Part shown: in pieces, positions 7,314-16,519 of the stretch | How the letters are laid out: every line of letters begins with the position of its first letter | How positions within the stretch are numbered: the stretch's first letter is position 1 | Assembly (NCBI GenBank): GCA_022579005.1 | Contig: MU401909.1 | Span: 1-16,519 of the forward strand | Length of the DNA: 16,519 nt | Direction of reading: 5' to 3' | From: Poronia punctata | Lineage: Eukaryota > Ascomycota > Sordariomycetes > Xylariales > Xylariaceae | Translations under genes and position numbers: made by a program | Notes under the pieces: model-generated | What the model was told of the DNA's origin: nothing | The model's input: only the letters and a program-made list of their open reading frames with translations | Databases searched by the model: none

Positions 7314-8067
7314 GTCTACCTATATATGTGCTATTATCATTTGATAACCTTCTTTCCCTTTGATTTTTTAATATCTAGGTATTTGGTTTTTTATGCTTAC
7401 TGTTTATAATGTACAAGTATTATAGTATATTTCTTATAAAGTAGCAAACATATAAAAGAAAAAATTGTAAACTACTTACTTAAAGTTGTGTTTTATTAGT
7501 TAATTATTAATTATTATTATAGTTTATAATATGCTTATTATAATTAAAACGCTAAGTAGGTTAATTATAAAGCAAAGTTATAGGTAATTAAGCAATAGCA
7601 ATAGCTTTTTATAAAATAAATAAGTTAAATTATGTTTTATTAAAGAATTATTGTGTTTTTATTATAGTAAAGGCTTAAGCTATATTAAAGGCTTTAAATA
7701 TATGCTATTTTTAGTGTTAAAAGGTTACTTAATTATTTTTTAAAGCTTTTATTACTGCTATTATAAAAATAAAGCTATTTTTGCTAGTTTTAAAGGCTTT
7801 AACTGCTTTATAAATGCTTTTTTTAATAGTAAAAGCTTACTATAAATAGTTTAAACTTATAATAAGTAGCTAGATTTATTAAAAGGCTAAATTTAGCGTT
7901 TTTTAATTATAAATAGTAGTAAATAAAAGATATTAAAGTATTAAATTTAAAATATATAAAATAAAGCTTTTAAAGTAGTTATAAGTAGTTAAAAATTAAA
8001 AAATTAAAAGCTAAGTATTACATTTATACTTTTTTTTATAATAGATTATTTATATAGCTAATTTAGC

Positions 8068-8120
8068 AGCTAGCTTAGCTAACCTAGCTAACTTAGCTAG
8101 CTTAGCTAGCCTAGCTGCCT
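8068..8120. repeat. 9-bp tandem repeat AGCTARCYT
   Basis: Five contiguous 9-bp units (8068, 8077, 8086, 8095, 8104) plus a shortened sixth (AGCTGCCT, 8113-8120) form a minisatellite. Variation is confined to R and Y positions. A period of nine is compatible with an old three-residue protein repeat, but no reading frame is visible around it. Confidence 0.85.
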
Positions 8121-8760
8121 TTTTTTTAGCTATATAAAGCTAATATAAAGCTATTACTAGCTTGAATAACTTTTATTTTTATTAAACTTTAGCGTTAATA
8201 GTAGCTTTTTTAAAGTATATTAAAAACTACTTAGGTGCTAGCTATTATACTTTTTTTAATAAAATAAAAAGCAATAGCTTTATAGTGTTAATAAATATAC
8301 TAAAAAAGTACTATAGCGCTAAAAAAGTATAAATATAAAAGAAGTTTATAATAAGTATGCTTACTTTTAAAAAAAGGCTACTATATAGTTTAATTTTTAT
8401 TAAGCTAGTAAATTTAAATAAAATAAAAACTTAAAGCTTATAACTGCTGCTAATAATATTTAAGCTAGTTACTTTTAAGTTAATTACTTTACTAGTTAAC
8501 TTAGTAGCTTTATACCTACTTTATAATAATAAAGTTATAAAAATGTAGCTTATTTTTAAGTATAAACTTTAAAGCATTATAATTTAATAAAAAAAGTTTT
8601 TACACTAAAGCTAAAAGATATTAGTAAGCTTATAGTTAGCTTATATACTTAAAAATTTAATAATAATAATAACAAAGTTATACTAAATTTAAATTAGCTA
8701 TTTTAAGATTTAAAAAATAAGTTGCTTTTTTAAAAAAAGTAAAAAAGTAAACAAAAACCT

Positions 8761-9300
8761 ACTATAAACCTTAACTTAAAAACGCTTAATTAAATTAGCA
8801 GCGCGTTAATTTATAAAAAGCTTAGTTTAGTAGCAAAATTAATAGTTAAAGCTAAAAAATTAGCTATTAAATACTATAGCTATAAGCTAAAGTTAGCGTT
8901 AAAAAGAATATATAATATATAAAATAAAAAGATTTTTACTTTTAACTAAGCTAATATTATAGTTAATTATATTTTTATAAAAAAACACTATTTTAAAGTT
9001 ATTATAGCTATTTTAGCTTTTTATTATAACTATTATATTTTTAAGTTAGTAAAAGACTTAATAGCAAAGCTTAAAAAGCAGCTTTTAAAAATTAGTATTA
9101 ATGCTGCAAAAAAATTAAAAACGTATAATATAGCGCTATTAAGCAAAAGGTTATAAAATTTAAAAAGTTAAAATAGCTTTAAAAATAAGAAAAAAGCAAC
9201 AAAAATATTAATAAAAGTGCTAATAAAAGTAGTAGTAAAAGTAGTAGTAAAAGTGCTAGTAAAAATAGTAGTAAGTTTAGTATATTTAGTAAAGTAGCAA
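8761..9300 (+). pseudogene. Coding fossil of unknown family
   Basis: In the frame beginning at 8761, the sequence reads as protein-like text with few TAA/TAG codons, each explicable as a mutated CAA or CAG. The clearest stretch (about 8953-9153) includes KHYFKVIIAILAFYYNYY and AAKKLKTYNIALLSKR. It ends in a low-complexity 12-bp tandem repeat (9213-9272). The basic, helical C-terminal texture resembles transposase tails, but I cannot assign a family. Confidence 0.35.
9213..9272 (+). repeat. 12-bp tandem repeat AAAAGTAGTAGT
   Basis: Five contiguous units start at 9213, 9225, 9237, 9249 and 9261. Variants replace AGT by GCT, AAT for the last AGT, or G by A. The multiple-of-three period suggests a former Ser/Lys-rich coding repeat. 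Confidence 0.85.
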
Positions 9301-9503
9301 GGTAATTCTTTTTAAAAAAAAGTATTTATATTATAATATAATATAAATACTTATTTAAATTATACTATTAATATTATATAAATTTTGCTATAAAAATAGG
9401 ATTTTATTTATATAATATATATAAAAAATAGTTATAACACTATTTTCTAGCTAGCTTTTATACTTTACGTTTTTTTGTTAAAATCTTAAAAACGGTTTTC
9501 TTT

Positions 9504-9605
9504 TTGCTAAAATTGCTAAAATTGCTGTTTTTTAAACTAGAATTGCTAAAATTGCTGTTATTTTACTAAAAACGTTAAAATTGCTATTACTTTGTTAAAA
9601 TTGCT
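9504..9605. repeat. Interspersed AAAATTGCT repeat
   Basis: AAAATTGCT or a truncated form recurs at 9504, 9509, 9518, 9541, 9548, 9577 and 9597, partly in tandem with a 9-bp period. On the minus strand it reads AGCAATTTT. It may be another relic of a coding repeat. All its TpG dinucleotides are TpGpC. Confidence 0.7.
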
Positions 9606-10084
9606 GGTTTTTTAATAAAATTGTATATAATACTACCTTTTTTAACTTTTTTGCCTTATAATAAGTTATATATATAACTTTTATATTATATTAGCTTTTA
9701 AGTCCTTTATATTTAAAGTTTATAAATAAACATTGCTAGCTTTTTTAAGCTTTAAAAACTTATTATTTTTAGCGTTAATACTATTATTATTTATTTATAA
9801 CTTTATATTATATAAGTTTATAAGGTTTATAATAGTAAAGTTGTTATAGTTAAATATAAAGTTATAAATAATATACGTAGCATAAATAAGCTAAATAAAG
9901 GTGTTAATATTATATAATACTTTTACTTAAAAGTAATAAAAAGTGTTTTTTAATTGCTTAAATGCTTATTTAATAGTAATTTAAAGTTAGCTATAGTATA
10001 GGTTATATAATCTTTTTTTATTATAAGCTTTAACTTATTTTTAGCTAATTTTTAAAAATAGTATTAAATATTTTAATATAGTAT

Positions 10085-10428
10085 TAATATGCGTTTTTTA
10101 TAGCAAAGCTAGCATTACTTAGTAAAAAGGCCTTTAGTAGTATTTTTAACTTATTATAGTTAGTTACTCTATTAAAAACTTTTAAGTTATTTGCAAACTT
10201 TTTTTAACTAGCTAATATATATATAAATTATTTTTTTAAATTATATACTATTAAAGCGTTAGTTAAAATATAGCTTTTATAGCTTTTTAAAGTTTTGCAA
10301 GTTTTTTTATTACTATTAATTTTAACTTTAAAGTATAAGCTATTAATAGCATTAATAACGTTTTTAAAATAAAAGTAAAACTTTAAATTTGCTACTATTT
10401 TTAAATTTATTTTTACTATTATTAGCAT
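10085..10428 (-). pseudogene. Coding fossil of unknown family, minus strand
   Basis: A frame open for 66 codons from ATG at 10428 ends in TAA at 10228, and the same frame then continues to about 10085 with only one further internal stop (near 10206). The text after the stop (KKFANNLKVFNRVTNY, then ILLKAFLLSNASFAIKNAY) has balanced, protein-like composition. Continuity of one frame across RIP-type stops in so AT-rich a region points to an old gene, probably a transposon protein. No family is recognised. Confidence 0.35.
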
Positions 10429-11184
10429 TATAATTGCAACTTTTGCTAACTTTAATAATATTTATAAAACGTTATAAAATATAGTATAAATAGCATAGTT
10501 ACTATGCTTAAGTTGCTTAAAAACGATATAAATAGTAATACTTTAAGCGGCTAAAAAAATAACTAATTTTTTATTAATTATAAGTTTTAACTTTTTTAAA
10601 ATAGTTATAATTAATAATAACTACTTTTTTAAGGCTTTATAATTTACTTTTTATATTTAAAATACCTTTTAAAATTGCTTATTACTAATATTAAAAAGCT
10701 ATTATAAATACTATTTTACTAACTATTTATTAATATAAATTTTATGCTTTAAATACTTTATATTACTGCTTACTATAATAGCAACTATATTAATAACAAG
10801 GCGCTACTATACGTTTTAAAAAAGCTGTTAATTTTGCATAATTATAACTATTTATGCTTTTTATAATACTAATAGCTATAAAAACGTTGTTAAATTTGCT
10901 AGTTTAAAAGTAATATATTTAGCTAAAGCTATATTTACTATTTTTATTACGCTAAAAGCTTTAAATACTAAAAGCTAAGTAAAAAAATATTATATAATTA
11001 AAATAATTAAGTAAAAAGCTATTAATAAGTTTACTAGGTTTTTTAGTAAAATAACTATATTTAATTAAATAAAAGCTATAAGCAAGAATAAATAAGTTTT
11101 AGTTTACTAAAAGTAAAGTTTTGTTATAATTAGTTTAAAAAAATACAATTATTATAATTCTTAATTTTCCTTACTTTAATAATT

Positions 11185-11330
11185 AATAATTAACCAAATA
11201 AACACGCTCTAATATATAAAGCAGGTAAATACTTATAGTTTGCTAGGTTAACATTATTAAACTACAAGCACCTAGGTATATATATATAGGTATTAGATTT
11301 AATAGGTTATAAGAACACTAGAATTAATAT
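11185..11330. other. Island with weaker RIP
   Basis: This short stretch keeps CpA in contexts lost elsewhere (CCAAA, AAACACG, TAACATT, CTACAAG, GAACACT). It contains the palindromic CCTAGGTATATATATATAGG. It may be a non-repeated piece between elements, or the end of an element such as an LTR. It has no coding frame. Confidence 0.4.
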
Positions 11331-12739
11331 AATGCCTATATAGTAAAAAGAATATAGCTAAGGTAAAGATTATTATAAAAGAAAAAGTTTTTTTATAAAG
11401 GTTTTTTTTTTACTTATTTAGTATAAGAAAACTTTATAGTAAAAAGAAAATATTTCTTTTTATGCGTTAGGCAATATAATTATATATTATAAGCTATATT
11501 ACTAAGTTTTAATAATTAAAAGTTTTATTTATTTACTATTATTATTAAAGTATAATAAATATAGCAATTTAGCTATTATAGCAATAAAATTAAAAGTTAT
11601 TTTAAGTTTTTTAAAAAAGTTTTATGCTTAAAATAAAAAGTTTAAAGCAAAAGCTTATTTTTTTAACTTATAAAAGTATATTAACTTTATAAATAAGGTT
11701 TTTTAGCTAAAAAAGCTAATATAGCTTAATATAAGCAAATTTAATAAAAAGCTTAACTAAAAAAAGACTTAAAGTAGCTTTAATATAGCTAAGAACTTAT
11801 TAGCAATAAATAAAAAAAAACTTATTAATATAATAAATCTTATAACTAAATTTTATAAACTTATTATAAACGCTAAAAATAACTTTAAATTTATAATTAG
11901 CTTATATAAAAGTAAAGTAAAAAAATATACTTTAATTATTAATAAAAGATTTAAATTAAAAATATAAGTTTAAAATTTAATATTAGTAGCGTATTAATTT
12001 TATTACTTTAAGCTAAAAAAAGCTAAAATTTTAGTATAATACTTTAAAAGCTATTAGTATACTTATAAGCGCTATATTAAATTAAATAATATATTTTAAT
12101 TATATAAACTTTATTAACTAATGCTTAAAAAAACTTATTAAAAATCTTATAAAGTTTATTACTAAATAAGAATAATTAGTTATAAAGCTTAAAAAATATT
12201 AAGTCCTTAAATGCTTTTTAATAATAAAACTATTTAAAAAAATTATTAAAGCGCTTAAAAATAAACATAAGAACTAATTTAACACTTTTTATTTAAATTA
12301 CTAAATAGCTTTGCTAAATAGTACTTTAAAATACTAAATAATAATTATAAATCTATATACTTAAATAGCTTTTAAAAAGCAACAAAAAAAACTAAAAATA
12401 ATAAAAGGGTTATTTATAACTTTTAATAAAAAATGTATAACTAATAAAAAAAAATTAAAAAATAAGGCTTTAGCATTATTTTTAATAAATAAAAAAAAAG
12501 TTATAAAGCCTATAGTAAATTTGTACTTTATAGCTATAGTAAAAGCTTTGCTTGCAAAAGTACTACTATACTAATAAAAAAGCTTTAAAAAACACTTTTA
12601 ATATTAAAAAGGTTTGCTTTATATATAAAAGCTTTTATAACCTACTTAGTTATTAATATTTTTTTTAAAAAATGCTAATAAAGATTTTATAATAAATACT
12701 TAAATTGCTAACTATATTAAGTTAAAAATAAAATATAAC

Positions 12740-13140
12740 TTTAAGCTTAAAAAACAATTAAAGCTTATAAAACTATAAAAATAAGTATAAAAAAATTAAA
12801 ATTAATAAAAAGCCTATATAAAAAAAAATTAAAACAAGTTATTATTTACACTAGCTTTAAAGCTAGCAAATAGCAAAAAGGTAGCTTATATTTTTTAAAA
12901 AACTTTGCTATTTTTAACTTAAAATCTACTTTTTATATTTTTAACAAAATAAGTTATTTTTATAACGTTATAAACGTACTTAATAAAAACCTTATATATG
13001 CTAATAATATAATTATACTAATTTAAGCATATAAAAACGTTAATATAATAATTTAAAACACTTTAAAGCTTTTTACTTTATAGCTTAAAAATATAGCTTA
13101 TTATATAAATTTTGTAACTAATTTTGTTTTACTTAAAACT
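12740..13140 (+). pseudogene. Reverse-transcriptase fossil, LINE-like
   Basis: In the frame of 12781, text such as KLKLIKSLYKKKLKQVII is followed about 45 codons later by LIYANNIIIL (12991-13020), where AATAAT (13003-13008) stands in place of the GATGAT of a YADD catalytic box. Both G-to-A changes are at TpG, as RIP predicts. Downstream, TLKLF and NIAYYINF-like segments resemble the region after the catalytic box in non-LTR reverse transcriptases. Stops in frame are TAA/TAG. It cannot belong to the copia element, whose own RT lies at 15122-15733. A gypsy origin is less likely but possible. Confidence 0.5.
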
Positions 13141-13462
13141 TTAAATTAAAAAAAATCTAGTAAAATATAAAGCTACTTAAAAACTACTTTTAAAAAATAA
13201 ATAGCTTATAACTATGCTATATATAAAACTAGTATAAATAATATATTTTAAAATACTTACTTTTAAATATAAACAAAGCTTTTTTTTATACTTAAAAAAA
13301 CCTACTAATAATATATACTAAAAAACTAGCATTTAAAGCAAATCTTTTTTAATAGCATTTTTAACTTAGCTATTTAAAACTTAATATAATTTATTACTTA
13401 GTTAGTTAAGCAAAAAAATTAAAAATTAAAAAATTTTTAAGCTAAAGTATTAAATTAACAAA

Positions 13463-15733
13463 TTGCTTAAGCTATATATATAAAACGCTTAAAAATTAAA
13501 TTAACAAAGTATTAAAAAAATAGCTAAATTGCTTATTTAAACATATTGCTATAAACTAGTACTTATATAATAAAAGCATTAAAAGTAAAATATTAATACT
13601 ATTTATAATTAAAAAATATTTAAAGTATTTATTTAATTATTATTTATTAAACTTTAAAGCAAATATAATATTAAAAATATTTAAAATGTTTATATTAAAA
13701 ATTAAAGTAGTTTATAGTAAATAAGTTAATATAATTAAGTTAAATAAACAACTATTATAGTTTTATAAAGTTAAAAATTATTTTAGTAATAAAAAATTTA
13801 TTATACTTAAAATTTTAGCTTTAAATATTTAAGCTTAAAATAGCGCTACAAAGCAGTTTAGCTAAATAGTTAAAAAGCGTATCTAGTATATAAAAGCTAG
13901 CATAAAGCTTTTTAAAAGCTTATAAATTAAAATTAATAAAGCTGCTATATACTTAGTAAACTAAATACTTAAATATATATTTAACTAAAAAACTTTATAT
14001 AAACGCTTTTATATTTACTTTAGCGTTTAAAATAGCTATATTAAAACTAAAAAACTATATTTAAATTACTTATAAGTTTATAAGTATAAAGCTTATATTT
14101 TTATTGCTAAAAAAACCTTTTAAAACTAAGCTTTAAAGCTTAAATAAGTTATTTTATTAGCTATAAGTTAACTAATATATATATAATTTAAAATCTTTTA
14201 ACTAATTATATAATTTATATTAAAAATATAAAATTTAATAAAAACTAAATATTTAATATAAAGCTTAAAAAACTAAAAAAATAAGCTTTAAATATTTAAT
14301 TATAAGTTTTTTATTAATTTCTTAAATAAATTTTTAATTTTTAAAACTAAGCTTTATAGCTTTAACTTTTATAAAAATAAAAAAAATATAAAAGTTTTAA
14401 ATATAATTTAAATACTACTAATAACGTAAATAATAAGCAAGCTATTAAAAATATAATAAACTTTAAGTTTAATAAAACTAATTACTTTTATATTAATTTA
14501 AAATTTTAACTTTATTTATTACTTTTATATTTTTTTAAAATATTATAATGCTTATAGTAATTAAAAACGCTAATTTTAATAAATATTATAATAATTTTTT
14601 ACTTTACTTTTATAAAAGCTAAGCTAAACTATTTATTAATAAGCATTATAATAATTTTTTAACTTACTTTGCTAAGCTTTATACTAAACTATTAAAGTTA
14701 AGCTAATAAGCTTATATTAAAGTAAATAAATAAATAAAGTGCTAAAAAGCTATATTTAATACTAAACGCTTATATACTTTTAAACTTAAGCATAATATAT
14801 TAGTAAGCAAAGCTAATAAAGCTAAAGCGCTAAAGTAATCTTTATGCTATTTTAAAAGCGCTTTTAAAAAAGTAAAAATTATAAAAAATAGCTACTATAA
14901 TTATATTTTAAAAAAAAAATTTAAAATAATATTTTAATATATTAAAGCAAGCTTTTATTTTCTTTACGTTTTTATAAAAACTTTTAAGCTATTTTTTAAA
15001 AAATAAGTTTATAAAAGCTAAAAAGGTTTATTTAAAAAGTTATAATTAAATAAGCTTTTTAAAAAAAGTTATTATTTTTATAACTAAAAATTAATAAATT
15101 TTAAATTATATATAAATATATATTTATAAGTTTAATAAAAAAAGCTTTTATTTAAAAAGCAAAGCTTAGTTAGTTATATATAGCAATTAATAGCTTATAT
15201 ATAAAAGTAAAATAATATATGCTTTTATACTTATAAATAAAGTTTTTAAAACTTTTATAGCTATTATAGCTAAGTTTAATTTTAAAATAAAACAATATAA
15301 TATAATTAACGCTTTTATTAATATAACGCTTTATAAAAAAATATATATAAAAATGCTTTATAAGTATAAAAAGTCTAGCTTTATTTTAAAGCTTTTTAAA
15401 GCACTTTATAGTTTAAAAAAATTATTGCTTTTATAGCCAAAAAAGCTTATATTTATACTTAAAAAGCTTAAATTTAAGCTAGTGCCTTATAAGCTTTATT
15501 ATTATATAAAAAATAAAATCTTTATTTTTATTTATATTAATAACTTTATAGTTGCTTACTAAAAGTTTTAAAAAACTAAAGCTTTTAAAAGTATTAAATA
15601 ATTAAAAAAAATAATATTAACTAATAAAAAGCTATAATTTAAAATAGTTTTTAAAAGTAAAAATTATTTATAACTATTAATAAAGCTTAATTTAACTATT
15701 TTAGTTTGCTTATATTAAAAAAATATATAAGTT
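13463..15733 (+). pseudogene. Ty1/copia retrotransposon polyprotein fossil (integrase to reverse transcriptase)
   Basis: The order matches a copia Pol protein, integrase before reverse transcriptase. At 13463-13640 a pre-integrase-like stretch includes QSIKKIAK. From 13827, NSATKQ takes the place of the NGAAER motif, followed by IVKKR and KAAIYLVN. VYKYKAYIF at 14076-14102 matches VYGCKAY of the integrase tail. The RT domain has IYKFNKKSFYLKSKA (15122-15166), FIAIIAKFNFKIKQYNIINAF (up to 15316), KALYSL (15398-15415; family KALYGL), LVPYKLYYYIKNKIFIFIY and YINN (15533-15544) for the catalytic YVDD. Between integrase and RT the frame changes, so indels have occurred. Stops are nearly all TAA/TAG, as RIP makes from Gln and Trp codons. 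The element is dead. LTRs and gag could not be delimited. Confidence 0.88.
15122..15733 (+). pseudogene. Copia reverse-transcriptase domain (best preserved part)
   Basis: This is the most readable fossil in the block, in one frame throughout. Catalytic motif A-like INAFIN (15305-15322) and the YINN box (15533-15544) are about 70 codons apart, as in intact copia RTs. FIVAY follows YINN directly, matching the fungal copia pattern after YVDD. Both catalytic aspartates of the box read Asn, so the domain cannot be active. Flanking sequence to about 15960 may be RNase H, but the frame is lost there. Confidence 0.85.
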
Positions 15734-16519
15734 AAATAACTTTTTTAATAAAATGCTTTTTATATTAATAAAATTTATTAAGCTGCTTTTTTATAATAAA
15801 ATAGCTACTTTAAAAAAAATTTGCTACTATTAATAAAAAATTAAATTTTGTTAAAATCCTTTTTAATACCCTTGACCTTATTAACTATATTAGGACTATT
15901 AAAACGCAAATATCTTATAAATATAAATATTTAGTTTTTTATACATTTATTATAAATTACGTTAAACTTACCTTATTAAGAAAATATATATATAATATAC
16001 GTATATAGTATATAACTAGTATATATAAAGTACGCGTTTTTTATATATTAAATATATAAAGTATATATATTTTTTTTATATTGCTAATAAGTTTTAATTA
16101 ATTATAAACTTTTATAGCTATATAAAACTTACTAAAAAAAGTTTTTATAACTTTTTTTTTTAGTTAATTAAGTTAATATAATACTATAAATAATAATATA
16201 TTATAATTATATTAACTTTTAACTAAACTAATACTAATTAGTAGTTAAATTAGCAACTATAAAAAAGCAAGGTTTAAAAGTAAAAACTATTATTATATTT
16301 ACTTTTTACTTAATTTAAAATTGCTTTTAAAACTTATTATATTTAAGTAAGTAATAAATAAAAAATTTAATTTAAATTATTATATAACTACTTAAAAAAA
16401 TAAAGTAAGTAAAAAAAGCATATATTAAATTATAGTAAGCGTTTTATAAGTTATATACTAATAAAATAAAAAATAGTAAGCATTTTTATTACTTTTAACT
16501 TATAGCTAATTTAAAAACT

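Larger units (their letters stand above)
7285..16519. other. Large AT-rich RIP-decayed block with transposon fossils
   Basis: More than 9 kb of extremely AT-rich DNA starts just after tRNA-Leu and runs past the window end. CpA and TpG are strongly depleted: 11941-12120 has none in 180 bp. CpG, GpC and CpT survive, and no frame stays open beyond about 66 codons. This is the expected result of RIP acting on repeats. Recognisable remnants are listed separately. I see nothing definite in 7314-8060, 9620-10084, 10430-11180, 11331-12739 or 15735-16519. Around 15840-15950 a region following the copia RT may be its RNase H side. 15980-16080 is a TA-rich simple-sequence stretch. Confidence 0.9.

Noticed and set aside
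7181..7409. Small plus-strand frames over the tRNA
   Set aside because: They read through tRNA-Leu and into the AT-rich flank.
9504..9605. CRISPR-like array from the repeated AAAATTGCT
   Set aside because: Units are only 9 bp, the spacing is irregular, and the context is a decayed eukaryotic repeat.
7285..16519. Mitochondrial or plasmid DNA as the source of the AT-rich block
   Set aside because: No mitochondrial genes are visible, CpA/TpG loss is strand-symmetric as in RIP, and a copia polyprotein is recognisable in it.

Overview
The window looks like a piece of a filamentous ascomycete (Pezizomycotina) nuclear genome. Evidence: short spliced introns with GT..AG ends and CTGAC-type branch sites, a fungal PPIL3-type cyclophilin, a fungal arrestin-like gene, an intron-containing tRNA-Leu, and long AT-rich blocks with the CpA-to-TpA decay expected of repeat-induced point mutation (RIP). 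I cannot name the species. Frequent TACCTAC/GTAGGTA motifs and the sharp two-compartment layout would suit a sordariomycete, but this is a guess.

Layout. 1-95 is an (ATT)n microsatellite, and 96 to about 372 is AT-rich decayed DNA. About 373-7285 is a gene-bearing island of ordinary base composition. It holds a minus-strand cyclophilin gene (647-1211, two exons), a 601-bp hAT-like MITE with perfect 8-bp target duplications (1429-2029), a long intergenic and leader region with overlapping upstream ORFs, a plus-strand arrestin-like gene (3913-5424, three exons), about 1.2 kb with no recognised gene, a tRNA-like/B-box repeat cluster (6684-7065) and tRNA-Leu(UAG) (7167-7278). From about 7285 to the end is a block of more than 9 kb of very AT-rich, stop-riddled sequence.

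The AT-rich block is not featureless. Reading through RIP-type stops, I can follow a Ty1/copia polyprotein on the plus strand: pre-integrase and integrase about 13463-14230, and reverse transcriptase about 15122-15733 with the YVDD box decayed to YINN. A second, separate reverse-transcriptase-like fossil, LINE-like with YADD decayed to YANN, lies at about 12740-13140. Two further coding fossils of unknown family lie at about 8761-9300 (+) and 10085-10428 (-). Short degenerate tandem repeats occur at 8068, 9213 and 9504.

The most unusual observation concerns the decay itself. Surviving CpA/TpG dinucleotides are almost all in the contexts GpCpA/TpGpC. In a hand count of 10081-10440, all 7 CpA and all 5 TpG are of this kind. 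The mutator therefore seems to spare cytosines preceded by G.

Cyclophilin and the arrestin-like gene are divergently oriented housekeeping-type genes with the MITE in the shared intergenic space. I see no sign of an operon, toxin or defence system.
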